Positions 53,575-64,000 of a stretch of 64,000 nucleotides of DNA are shown here, in pieces. The notes below the pieces were generated by a model. It was not told the origin of the DNA. It saw only the letters and a program-made list of their open reading frames with translations, and did no database searches. The number at the start of each line of letters is the position of its first letter. Position 1 is the stretch's first letter. The DNA comes from Oscheius tipulae (Eukaryota > Nematoda > Chromadorea > Rhabditida > Rhabditidae). The stretch lies in the NCBI GenBank assembly GCA_037178975.1, contig JASJZH010000004.1, positions 7,688,001 through 7,752,000 of the forward strand, given 5' to 3'. The position numbers and the translations under genes were made by a program.

Positions 53575-55205
53575 TTATTGGATTGTCAACAATTGTTTCT
53601 CTGCAATACCATATTTTGTCTTATGATCATCGAACAGCTTTGTCAGCTCCTCAATGTACCTCTTATGAAGCTCGCTCACTTGCTCGTCTGTCGGATTCTC
53701 CGTTTTCTCTACAGGAATCGGAGCTCCAATAACGGTGTTAATCGGTCGGAGATAGGGAAAATAGCCCCATTTCAGCTTGAATCCTTGCCCATGGAAGAAG
53801 GGAAAGGACATGCCGATGACCTTCTTTGTCCACGTCTGCCACTCGCGCACCTTTGAACCTTTTGGGTTCGGATACTGTAACAGATTTTGTCAAGAAAAGA
53901 AATGGTCAAACTTGTTCGTAGATATCATTCTCTCCAAATGAGTATATCGGGACCAAGTGAGCTCCAGTCTTGAGAGCCTCTCTCACGAAACCTTTTCTCT
54001 TGGCCAGGGTCAGAGTACTGTGACCGGGATGAGCTTCCAGTGCTTCTTCAGCTCCCCCAACTACCAGAACAGCTGCTCTTCCCTTGCCCATCTTGGTCAG
54101 AAGATACTCTATGCTCTCTTTTGAACAGTCGATGAATCCGTAGAGCATGATCAGCTCCCTTCTCAAGAAAATTTTGAAGTTGCCTCCGAGGGTGCAGAGC
54201 GATACTTTGATCCCGGGGAACTAAAAATAACTCGTTTTTTTATGACAAAAATGGGCAAGCCATCAAGTTCGAAAACCATTACCTTCTCCTGAAAACCAGT
54301 GTAGCTCATTGCAAAATGCCCGAGAGCTCCGAGAGACAGGATCCCATGAGGATGGTAGCAGAAAAGATAGTTTTCATCGGTCGGAAGTTCTGCCGTTTTG
54401 TGTAGTTTCATGGGAAAGTAATCTACGAACCATTTGTGGATGCGCCAGCTAGAATGGAGAGGAAGTTAGAGCAGTTCAAGCCGCGGGGGTCGCACCCGTA
54501 CGCCCTCGCAGGCCGCGGCAGGTGGCTCTATATAAGCGAGGACCTTCGCGAAGGTCAGCTGAACATTGGCCGAAAGACGGCGCTGGAGCTCACTCACAGT
54601 TTCTCGTAAACTTAAACGCTCCGGGAAGGTCTGAGATAAGGTCCCCGAAGATTCGAGAAGGATCCCGTTCCCAAGAACGGGGGGTCGTATCAGAAAGTGG
54701 TCCCTGAGGGGTTGGAATCCGAACCCGACCGGCAACACTGAGTGCGATCGCCAAACCAACACAATTCAGACTAGTCTTCGGCCAATGTTTTGACTTTTTT
54801 GGAACTTCATTGAACTTTAAAAAGCGCTCGGAAACATGTGAACTTTTGATGTTTCCAACAGCTGTTCTACGTATCCCTTATAACGTGAACATTGCATAGT
54901 GGTTCCCTTCCACTTCGTTCATGGGTCGACAAAAACAAACAACTAACCTTTTGACCCACTCAACTCCTCGCTCATAACCTCCTCTCTTTGGCGAGTTCCT
55001 GTCGTAGTAGTACCAAGTGCCATAAACCAGAAGACATTGCCATTGGAAGGTGAAAATCTGCAATACAAACCTTTTTTTGAACAAGACCGAGACTTACCCA
55101 GAAAATGGGGACCCAGAGGCAGACGAACGTCAATGGAAATGTAAAGAAGAGGAAGTAGAAGACGGCAAATGGTCCTTGGAGATCGGTGGTGAATGACGGC
55201 AGCAT
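53575..55205 (-). CDS. DGAT2-family acyltransferase (copy A)
   Basis: Exons read [33 protein letters not shown] (membrane anchor), [38 protein letters not shown]...[17 protein letters not shown] (the HPHG catalytic motif), [23 protein letters not shown] and [45 protein letters not shown] and [24 protein letters not shown] complete the domain, ending KQLLTIQ at 53575. This is the diacylglycerol/monoacylglycerol acyltransferase type that acts in ER and lipid-droplet membranes, about 330 residues. The usual Arg-Gly of the 'f.gRGff' motif is Gln-Gly here (FFHGQGF), unlike copy B. One intron (about 54452-54945) is enlarged by GC-rich sequence. Confidence 0.85.
54470..54765. other. GC-rich insertion in the DGAT2-A intron
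   Basis: About 290 bases much richer in G and C than the surroundings. It contains TCTATATAAGCGAGG (TATA-like), the 16-base palindrome GACCTTCGCGAAGGTC (54540-54555) and, on the minus strand, an open frame with [17 protein letters not shown]. Could be a solo LTR or other retroelement piece; no clear terminal TG...CA found. Confidence 0.4.
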
Positions 55206-56454
55206 AGCTCTGAAGATTGACTGATCGTTTGAAAATACAGACGCGAAAGCAAAACTGCCAGACGAAAGTCTGAATTGAAGTGGAGGAGGACTTTGTCTAC
55301 TGGTGCACTTTGTACCCGCAGACGGGATCGGATATAAATATGGCAGGGAGTAGTGTGAACATTGTTCTTTCAGCCCGGTTTGATGAGATTCATAAGACCA
55401 GGGTATAAGTGATCCCTCTCGCTACAATTTATAGGGTGGCGAAGTCAAAACAGAGTGTTTCTAAAAAAAAATCTGAGCAGAGATAAGAACGGAAACCAGC
55501 TGCCTTGCATCACCTTTCGACAAAGAGCAATCTTCGATAGAGGTCAGGCGAAAAAATGTGTTGAAGGTTAAGATATTCTGTTTTCTCGTCTTGCGAAGAA
55601 AGATTAAAAACCAGGATAGTGGAAGAACCGAAACTGTCTAGAACCGAATTCAGGTTCTCGACAGTTCACAAACATTTATGTTCGGTTCGAAAACTCTTGG
55701 TCAATCAGTCATAGTATGAGAACAATGGTCCAACGTTCGAGCTTCAACTCATTTATTCTTTCGTTCATTCTGCGAACCTTTGCACAAGTTCTTTCACTTT
55801 GTTAACAGTTTTGAAATGTATCTCATGAGCCCGCTAAAGCAGCATGCTGCTGTTTCTCTCGTTGTTCGTTGATCATTCTGATTCTCTGACTGATCTGACC
55901 ACTGGTCAAGAGCCACAGAACTTTTCTCTAGTGTCTAACCATGAGAAATCAGGCGGATCGAAGTGAGCAGAGACTGCTTATATAGTCCACCATTACCGGT
56001 TACTCGCGTGCCGTTGGACTGACCACTCGCTATTAGATTCTTCCACGACCTTTCGTGTGATATTTTTTTTATGATTTTCGCGCAATGAAGTCTCTTGGGC
56101 AGTGGAATCTATCTCTTTGGAAGACCAGCTGTCTGTAATTAGCAAAGTGATACAAACTCATGACCAGGTGAAGTCTACAAATCCAAATGAAGCCATCTTC
56201 CTCTTGTAAGATCCACCGTTCTTGTAAGGAAGTCAAAAAGATACTAGACCAAAGTGTCAGAATTTATTCGCATACCCAAATAGAATTAGGTGATCACAGC
56301 CACGGATACACGTCGTCGCGGAACAGCATGAGCAATTTGAATCTGCTGTGCAGAAAAGGAGAAGATCTTTGTGACACCACTAGACTCGTTCTGGGCACTC
56401 CTCTTTGGTGCCTTTACCAACCGCCGGAGACACTTCCACGTTCTGAAATTATTC
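55206..56454. other. intergenic, no gene seen
   Basis: Noncoding between divergent ends of DGAT2-A and the next receptor; a TATAAATAT at about 55332 lies on the wrong side for DGAT2-A. Confidence 0.4.
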
Positions 56455-58217
56455 TCATGAATCGTTGGAAAAGGAAGGTCTAACGCTTTCTATCACATGG
56501 ACTTTACACGTAATAACCAACTTTATATTGAGCGCTGCGCGATATGGACGGACGAAAATGAAGGATATGACGGGAGAGAATATGATCTGGTAGGAGAATA
56601 TTAACATGGCTATAGAGTTGATCATCGGGGTGTAGACTCCCATGGAGATTGTTATTATCATGATTAGTAGAGGGACACCGACGAAGATGAAGGGAAGAGA
56701 GGACTGAAAATTAGACCTGTCTCCGTCTATCTGTCTCTTTATCTCTCACTCTGTGTTCTTACCTGACAAAGCAGCGATGTTGCCAGAACTTTCTGTAGTT
56801 CAATAGTCTTCTTACTCAGCTGTATGTTTGTGTTTTTCAACCGTCTAAACGTCTATTTCTCAAACATTTTCAAGAGCACCGACTTGAAGATACTAACAGC
56901 TGAAAATGTGAGCAAAGTATAGCCAAACAGAACTGCTCCAAGAGCCAAGTATAACATGTAGTAGACCATAAAATTGAGATGGATAAGGTTCCCGAAACGG
57001 GGATTGTTTGGATCGTCTCCGTAGAAGGTGTAGTATTCAGACCATGAGCTTACCTGAAAGAAACAGTATCTGCGATAAGTATGGTTCAACGAACCAATGC
57101 TGCAGCTCCTTCCTTCGGCATGTCACCTGTCCACATCAAAAAGGCTGCAACGAGGCAGAGAAGAAGCATTGGTATGAAAATTGCGCCGAGCACCTGGATC
57201 ATGTTATTGTGTTGAATGTCAGACACTAATAATGCAATAGAATTAAAAAGAACCGATGAAACTAATAGCCCATAAGTGATCTACTGGTCCTGGAATCATT
57301 TTCCACAGGGATCTAATATCTCCGAAAAGAAGAACGCTTTCTAACTACGGCTATCGTAGATTTATCATTTACAGAATGTGATCACAAGACATCGAATGGA
57401 ATGACCATATAAGGATTGAACGATTTTGTAAAGTTGATACTGTAAGCAAAATCTTGCCATTACATTCGAGATTCTGCTGCCATAAAGGATAGAACCAGGT
57501 GGATCCGATTGACATTAGTTCATTGCAGCGACAGTAGAATGCTAGTTTTAGGTTTTGTCAGGCTATCGGAAGTGTAGACTATTGCTGTGAGCATGAGGAG
57601 CTTGGACAGCCTCGGAACTCAAATTCGAATGGTTGTTTGGATACTCAAACGTCTACAGAGTTCTTTAAAATGTGGAGGAGCCCTTTAAGCAAAACAACGT
57701 TCCTAACCACTCATCGAAACAAAAGTAAACTGTCTGTCTACGTTTAACCAACCTACCATCTTCTTCAGAAAGAAGTGAACCCTCATTGGATGACAGAGAG
57801 ACACATATCGGAAGAAGAAGCTGATAGGTAGAGCCATAACACTGTACAGGAAAAGACCAACAAACAAACATGTCAAGACATGATTTCTAGCCGGATGGAT
57901 AAAGTAGACAACAGGACCCGTAATCACATAAGAAATACCAGAATCGTTGGCTGGTCTCTCGATCTAAAAGATCATTTTCTTTTTTCTGAATAAGTACCAA
58001 CCTCTTTTTTGCTGGAAGCAGGTACCGGCTGCAATAGTGTCATGGATATTGACAACAAAAAGTCTGTGACACTGACATTGAGCAAGAAGACCCGATAGTT
58101 TTTCATCTCGTGCGGTGTTCGAAAGACAATTGCCATGATCAAGGTCATGGCCAGAATGGCCGCAATAATCCCGGAGATGTAACAATTGATGGAGAAGATG
58201 AGTTCATCTGCATCCAT
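56455..58217 (-). CDS. Srd/Str-like chemoreceptor
   Basis: In phase on the minus strand: MDADELIFSINCYISGIIAAILAMTLIMAIVFRTPHEMKNYRVFLLNVSVTDFLLS (58217 to about 58025), IERPANDSGISYVITGPVVYF...LTCLFVGLFLYSVMALPISFFFRYVSL, VLGAIFIPMLLLCLVAAFLMWTG (about 57195-57110). Then VSSWSEYYTFYGDDPNNPRFG, VYYMLYLALGAVLFGYTLLTFSAVSIFK|RLKNTNIQLSKKTIELQKVLATSLLCQ, and SSLPFIFVGVPLLIMIITISMGVY...VISFIFVRPYRAAL to the stop at 56455. The 'RTPHEMKNY..FLLN.sVTDF' and 'LSKKT..lQk.La.sLl.Q' motifs are diagnostic. Intact; about 335 residues. A 540-base intron separates exons 2 and 3. Confidence 0.82.
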
Positions 58218-58479
58218 CCAGACACACTGAAAGTGACTTTTGAGCCCCAGAAAGAAAGTAGGTGGATGTTCCTTGTTCATTCACTTCCTGTGCAAACAGC
58301 CAAAGAAGATGAGGGAAGAAGCGGGTACAAATTAGGACTGATTCAGATCTTGAAATCAACTGAGAGCAATAACAAGTTGACTGCGGCTCTACTAATTTAG
58401 CGCTGATTGGAAGTGCGTCTAGGAATTGGAGCTCCTTTTCGGAGTAATCACAGGAAAAAGAGATCACAGGTCAGGTCCT

Positions 58480-59090
58480 GAGATCAGTAACAGGATTTTT
58501 GAGCTCGTTAGAGGAGGTCTTAAATGAAAGAGTGCATGTCCAGGTTCCAAATCAAGGATAGTTCAAGATCAGAGTACCAAAGGTTCTTCCAGGCACTGAA
58601 ATAGGTTTAGAGATCTCAGTTCCATAAGACAAGGTAATCAGAGAGTGTCGTACCAATTGCTGCTTTTTCGAACAAAGGTTATTTGCTGACAGTTTCAAAG
58701 CAGAAACAATGACGAAAAGTTAAGACATTGCTTTTAGAGTGGGAGAAAGCGGGAAAAGTATCCGGTAAGTCGTTTGAGAGCTTCGATACTGTGAGAACCG
58801 TCCTTTTTCTTGTCAAAATACACGTGTGTTTTGGTCGATTTCTCGAATTGACAAATTCCAATTAGAGGTGGAAGGGGAAAGTGACTTTTTTGACCACTAG
58901 AATCGAGAGAGAGGCAGAGATTGAAAAACGGAGTTCAGCCCAATCAAAGAAACAGAGACCTTGTGTCACGTAGAGCGCTGTCAAAATATGATTTCGAAAT
59001 CAACAATGTGGTCAGCAGCTTTTTGACAGACAGGAATGAGAAATGCGTTGGAGTTCTCCAAAAAAAGACGATGTCTTGACGTCACCGATG
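58480..59090. other. intergenic, no gene seen
   Basis: No supported feature. Confidence 0.4.
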
Positions 59091-59097
59091 TTGTCTC

Positions 59098-59815
59098 ACC
59101 CTCAGAGATCATCGGTAATAGTTCGGCAGGTGGCCCCGTTCATTCAAACGGGATTTCGCGCACTTTTTCTTTTTGGCGGGTTTTGAATTTTCTTCGCGAT
59201 TTTGATATTCTCCCCTGTTCTTCATCATTTTCTGCTAGGATCTAACGTTTTCTCCTCTCCAAAATAATATTTCGAGGCAAAATAGAGAACGCATCAAAAG
59301 GTATACATATTAAAGTGAAAAGACATCGTTTGAATAATTCCTTCCGACGGACCCAGGGTAGGGTATAGACTTATCCGAATAGTTTCCATGGATTAAGGCC
59401 CCTGGCTCTTTGGAATGTACTCTCGCAGTACAAATGAATGTAGAGTCTTCTGGGTCGAGGACCGTACGGCTGCGACTCTGATAATCAGAAAGTAAATTGC
59501 TCTGGGAAGCATTATCTACTCCGATGAATGGAAGCCATACCGTCAGACTGTTCATCACGGCTACGTCCACCGAGCCGTGAACCATTCCCAGAATTTACGC
59601 GATACCAATACTTTTATTATTCTCCTACTGTTTTTGATATAAAAAAATGCAGAGAACATAGGAGAAAAGGCGGAAAACACCAAAAAAATGACGAAGAGGA
59701 TATCAAGATGTGAAGGAAATTCAAAACCCGCTAAAAAGAAAAAGTGCGCGAAAATCCGTTTGAACGAACGGGGCCACCTGCCGAACTATTACCAGATCAT
59801 CTCTTCTCATAAAGT
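59098..59815. repeat. inverted-repeat element with ~140-bp arms
   Basis: About 59098-59240 pairs with the reverse complement of about 59650-59815. The best-kept core is TTCGGCAGGTGGCCCCGTTC plus the AT-rich CGCGCACTTTTTCTTTTT part. The 400-base interior has no clear gene. MITE-like structure. Confidence 0.75.
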
Positions 59816-60210
59816 CCCTATTAACCGAATGAAGAAAACTGTACATGTGCTTGATACATAACAGAACCTTTTCATAAGTTTGTTTACTACTCCCAGTGTA
59901 GAGGTCAAAATGCATGGCAATATGATAAAAACCGGTCACGAGAGGTGAAACGCAGCTGTTAGGATATGACTCTGTTGGAATTCTTTCCTCATAACCTCCC
60001 CGCGACGCCTAATTTAATGCAGGCACGATGAGACACAAAGTTCATAACGAGAACGATCAGGGGCTAGATTGAGTTAGCGTTACTTGGTGATAGAAAAAGC
60101 TGTTAGTTTGAGCGGTATTTCATGGTTTTAGTCCGTCAAAAAACCGCTCTTGATAATTTGCAGAGCAGTTCATGAAGATACTGAGATCTTTTATTTTTGA
60201 AATTTGAAAT

Positions 60211-61717
60211 CTATTTCAAAATCAACTGTTGCTCCTTCGAGTGCCCGAACTTCGTCTTATGCTTGTCAAATAAGGCTGTGAGCTCCTCAATGTACTTCTG
60301 ATGCAGTCGGTCCACTTGTTCCTTGGTTGGACTTTCAGTCTTCTCCACAGGAATCGGTGCCCCAATCACTGTATCAATGGGTGTAGATAAGGGAAGCGGG
60401 CCCCAGGAATTCTTGAAGAAACCACGTCCATAGACAAGCGGAAAAGTGAAACCGAGACTTTTTTTGGCAAAGTTCTGAAGTGCTCGGAGGAAGGAACCTG
60501 GAGGGTTTTCAGCCTAAATGATAGATTTTCAGGTAATTGGAGTTTCCAAACCTGTAGGTAGACGTCATTTTCACCGAAAGAGTAGACTGGAACAAGGTGA
60601 GCTCCAGTCTTGAGAGCCTCTCGGACGAAGCCTTGTCTCTTGGCCAGAGTCAGAGTAGTTCTCCCCGGATGAGCTTCCAGAGACTCCTCAGCTCCTCCTA
60701 CTACCAAAACAGCCGCCTTTCCCTTTCCCTGCTTGGTCAGAACATGCTGGATACTCTCCTTGGAACAGGAGACGTACCCGAGAAGCATCAGAAGCTCTCG
60801 TCGAAACGGAGGGTAAAAGTTGAGATGGAGACCGCAGATGGAAACATCGATGCCAGGAAACTGAAAATATGATTTTATGTTCTCTTCATGGATTAGTGGT
60901 CTTTTATCTACTCGGGGAGCAGAGACATACTGAGAAGGCTGTAAAGTGTTGCCAATATGTGATAAGTATCACGAGACAAAAAGTAGCTCGTGCACTTATG
61001 CAATGGCCATCAGTCTTATGAAATTCCAAACTCAGGCTTCATGCTTCATGCGTAAGTGAAAGAGGGTAGAAAAGGTTTTCTACATAACAATGACCTTATC
61101 CTTATCAATCAATACTATTTTAACGTGCTAATAGATCTCGGACAGTTCGATCATATTGAGCATTTAGATAAACCCTAACATTTTGTTTCCGTATACGAAC
61201 GCGGTCCGTTAAAGGAGTTTAGAGTATGAGATGATAAAGTAAAGTAAAGCCACTCACCTTCTTCTTGAATCCAGTACAGTAGGTCGCAAAATGAGCGTAA
61301 GTTCCATTGGCTGCGATTCCATGCGGATGATAGACGATCAGGTAGTTGTTCTCCGGACACAGATCTGCTGTCTTATGTAGTGTGACTGGGAAATAGTCGG
61401 CGTACCACTCGTTTATTCTCCATCTAAGAAAGTAGCCTGATATTTTGATCTCACCCCTAACGTACCGTCTTATCGTCTCACTAGGATAGCCTCCTCGTTC
61501 GGGCGACTTCCGATCCCACAAATACCAAAGACTGTAGCAAAGAAGAAGAAGCCACTGACCCGTGAAAATCTGGAACGTCCTCACAGTAAAAAAAAAATTT
61601 TGAGCTCACCCAATACAGAATAATATACATGCTCAGAGCAACTAGACCGCCCATGGGTATGAAAAAGTTGAAGAGACCGATAAAGCTCTTCAAGGTTAAA
61701 GCTTCTTGTACTCGCAT
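60211..61717 (-). CDS. DGAT2-family acyltransferase (copy B)
   Basis: Start [37 protein letters not shown] (membrane segment; ATG at 61717), then [67 protein letters not shown] (HPHG), [31 protein letters not shown] and [53 protein letters not shown] (motif with Arg intact) and [19 protein letters not shown] complete it, with stop at 60211. All expected DGAT2 motifs are present; about 330 residues; likely active ER acyltransferase making neutral lipids. About 400-base intron at 60860-61257. Confidence 0.88.
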
Positions 61718-62031
61718 TTCTGAAAAAAAGAGATCATGAGAGCAAAACAAGGACAATCATGTGTAAAGAGCGGCAACGAGACAATGGTTTTATCACTCGG
61801 ATGACTCGTCTCTTATATTGGAACCGACCGAGATCACGGAGGTGTCTTATCACAGACACAGAGTGTCCAGGATCGTTGCAAAAGTTTCAGTGTGAGTCTG
61901 GGTCATTTTGTCTTCGAATTACATCAGTTGAAACCAATGTGCGGAAAACTTTTGGAAGAGAGACTGTTACTGTCCGTTTATGGTAACAGTCATCGTAACT
62001 ACGGAACATTGTATCCACTACTGCTGGTCAA

Positions 62032-62337
62032 CTAGCTTCGGTATAAAGATTTGCAAACAGGAAACTGAAAAATGCTGGCAAACAGAATGAGACAGAAAAC
62101 TGGCAGAGAAGTAGAGCCGAACCTGGAGAAACAGCCAGTCAAGGCCAATAGAATAACAAAAGGTTTTAGACAAGGGTTTCTGCTCGCTCCGTAGCTCCAA
62201 AAAGATATGGTAACAGGCAAGTTAACCGAGTCCAAGCACACACGGACATGTGGAGATGGGAGAGAACAAGTTACATGCGTAAGAAGGCCCAATATGAAGA
62301 AAAATGGATAAGCAATGCAGTAGCGAAAGGTGAACAT
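62032..62337 (-). CDS. hypothetical small secreted or membrane protein
   Basis: A 101-residue frame: a signal-like start (FFFILGLLTHVTC), then several Cys and a second hydrophobic stretch near the C-terminus (PFVILLALTGCF, LPVFCLILFASIFQF). No family known and no splice evidence. Lies between divergent DGAT2 genes. Confidence 0.25.
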   Translation of the reverse strand: MFTFRYCIAYPFFFILGLLTHVTCSLPSPHVRVCLDSVNLPVTISFWSYGASRNPCLKPFVILLALTGCFSRFGSTSLPVFCLILFASIFQFPVCKSLYRS

Positions 62338-62803
62338 TCTCCAAGGGCTACAGTTGTTACAAAGCTACAAGGGCTATCTTGTAAGAGCTAAAATGAACCC
62401 ATAGCTCATCGTCAAAGTAGTATTTCAATCTTAAACATCATAATTCTTTTCTCGTAATACTGATGCTTCTCTGTGTCGATGACGGAATACGCACAAACAC
62501 CTGGCAAGTGCAAACAAAGAAAAAGTCGGTGCGAAAGAGCACGGCTCTCCCCTCAATTTATACCTGTCTCATCCATCCAAACTATACTAGACTACGGACC
62601 CTGTACTCTTAATTTCTAAAGATCCGCTCAGTTGTGGTGGAACACCAAATTGGGTACAAAGAACGCTCCTCCCCTCGCTTTTGCACTCGGGGCCCCGATA
62701 GTCATCGCGCTTTTGACACCCCGCTGCCAGAGATAGCGTTTTGCTTTTTCCACCTGGTTGGTGTACAGCTGTTTCACTGCCATTTCTAGTCACTTATCCA
62801 GCC

Positions 62804-64000
62804 ATGGCACTTCTCGAGCCTCTCGATGTCCGAAATTTTGTGGCACACTTCTGGTACTACTTCGTCATGCTCTACTTAGCATTTATTGGTCTCGCTCTAC
62901 CTCTAGTATTGGTAAGTACAAGTTTTAAAAAGAAAAAATTTAAGAATTTTTCACTATCTCTGCAATTATCTATTTTTTATGTTTCAGGACGTTCTTTTGC
63001 ACTAAATATAATAAACAGAATCTCTGAAAATGAGTGAATTACGTCAGGAAACCGAATTTTGTCCTGCCGCCTGCAGAATTATTACCAAGTTTTTAACGAA
63101 GGTATAATCAAAGGTTTATGACCAGAGTAAAAGTTCGGTTCTTGTGTTGCAAGTCCGGCCGACGTTCCTGATTTATTGGGTCGTTTCAGTGCCATTTGCC
63201 GGCGGTGAAGGGTTGGCCACAGACAGAGTGGACAAAGCCTGAAAAAATGACAGCTGGTTTGAGACTGGGCGGAGGGACAGTATGAGAGTAGTTTGATCAG
63301 ACAAGGGCAATCGAATTCACCAGATAGATCACATCAAATGTCAATTGAGTGTCATACCTGGTCATACAAAGTATATGTTCGAGATCTTTGTACTAGAATC
63401 AGACACACGGATGGTTGACTTGGAATCTTCTGCGGAAGACAATAGTTGATACAAGAAGAACTTAATTGTTCAGGCCTGGTACTCTCACTGGTATATCCTC
63501 CTGAGCTATTCCGTCTGGTACATCTATGATCTCAAGAATTGTTCGCGAGGATCTCATCCCTCTCCCCTGTTTCGCAGGTTTTTCAAATTTCCAGAAACTG
63601 AACCAGTTCTTTTTCAGACTCCCTTTCCACAAATGGTACGCCGACTACTTCCCGATGAAGTTGCACAAGACGGCAGATCTCGATCCAGCTCAAAACTATC
63701 TCCTTCCCTATCATCCTCATGGCATTTTTGCGATGGGTACCTACGCTCATTTTGCTCACTATTCTACTGGTTTCTCGGAAAAGGTTGACGATCTTTGAAT
63801 TGCTCTTAAGGATGTGTTTAGTTCCCTGGAATCGAGGTCAACGTGTGTACTCTCCTTATGAACTTTCTGGCTCCCTTGAGGAGAGAAATCATCATGCTCT
63901 ACGGTTACATCGACTGCTCTAAGGAAAGCATCCAGTACGCTCTGACACAGCAAGGAAAAGGTCGAGCGGTCGTTTTGGTAGTCGGAGGGGCTGACGAGGC
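62804..64000 (+). CDS. DGAT2-family acyltransferase (copy C, cut by window end)
   Basis: Start [36 protein letters not shown] (62804-62911). After a 560-base intron come [72 protein letters not shown] (HPHG), [34 protein letters not shown] and [11 protein letters not shown], where the window ends. Same exon plan as copies A and B; a short intron follows the 'GFSEK' block in all three. It diverges head to head from copy B. The C-terminal third lies outside the window. Confidence 0.85.

Noticed and set aside
54466-54762. 98-codon minus frame in the GC-rich block, considered as a gag-like gene
   Set aside because: High GC alone lengthens frames; only a weak helix-like stretch, no zinc knuckle or protease.
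59310-59585. 91-codon minus frame inside the inverted-repeat element
   Set aside because: No transposase motif or other feature; likely chance.
61759-61986. Plus-strand 75-codon Cys-containing frame near DGAT2-B start
   Set aside because: Overlaps the 5' flank of DGAT2-B antisense; Cys spacing does not match a known small secreted family.
1-64000. CRISPR arrays, rRNA genes, bacterial operons or contamination
   Set aside because: No regularly spaced repeats of that type, no rRNA-like blocks; introns and nematode gene families occur throughout.

Overview
This window is from a nematode. It has very short introns (mostly 34-50 bases, GT...AG with TTTCAG-like acceptors) and many nematode-type seven-transmembrane chemoreceptor genes (Srx-like, Srd/Str-like, Srh-like, Srv-like). 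It also carries CAP/SCL, ShKT, CUB-like and DGAT2-like genes. Most genes are split into small exons, so single open frames show only pieces of them; I joined exons by splice-site phase wherever possible. Species is not identifiable; a rhabditid-type worm is likely.

Layout. 0-3 kb: broken pieces of secreted protease-type genes (astacin, PAN, ShKT, MMP propeptide) with a 5'-truncated LINE. 4.4-10 kb: a TKL-like protein kinase whose large intron holds a Tc1-type transposon and a fold-back element, running directly into a small matrix-metalloprotease gene with an altered zinc motif. 10-12 kb: tandem and dispersed repeats. 12.2-13.6 kb: an intact rhodopsin-type, neuropeptide-like receptor. 13.6-21.3 kb: one intact and three broken Srd/Str-like receptors, one of them split by a Rep-less Helitron. 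22.7-31.2 kb: an Srx-like cluster of one pseudogene and three intact genes with identical exon plans. 32-37 kb: receptor remnants and a CUB-like secreted protein. 37.9-39.4 kb: a CAP protein and a very small secreted peptide precursor. 39.8-45.3 kb: an orphan 7TM gene, a short-chain dehydrogenase-like protein lacking its catalytic Tyr, and another receptor. 46.2-48.6 kb: an SLC5-type sodium symporter with an apparent frameshift. 48.8-49.6 kb: a beta/gamma-crystallin-like small secreted gene facing an inverted broken copy of itself across a 41-bp perfect palindrome. 49.8-58.2 kb: more receptors. 53.6-64 kb: three DGAT2-family acyltransferase genes, the last cut by the window end.

There is no operon-like functional unit. 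The window reads as a fast-evolving sensory/secretory gene region shaped by local duplication, inversion and transposon insertion. Several frameshifts lie in homopolymers and could be sequencing errors. The most interesting items are the 47-residue peptide precursor at 39.3 kb, the inverted crystallin pair, the MMP with Glu-to-Gln in its zinc motif and its possible in-frame splice fusion to the kinase, and the SDR pseudoenzyme.
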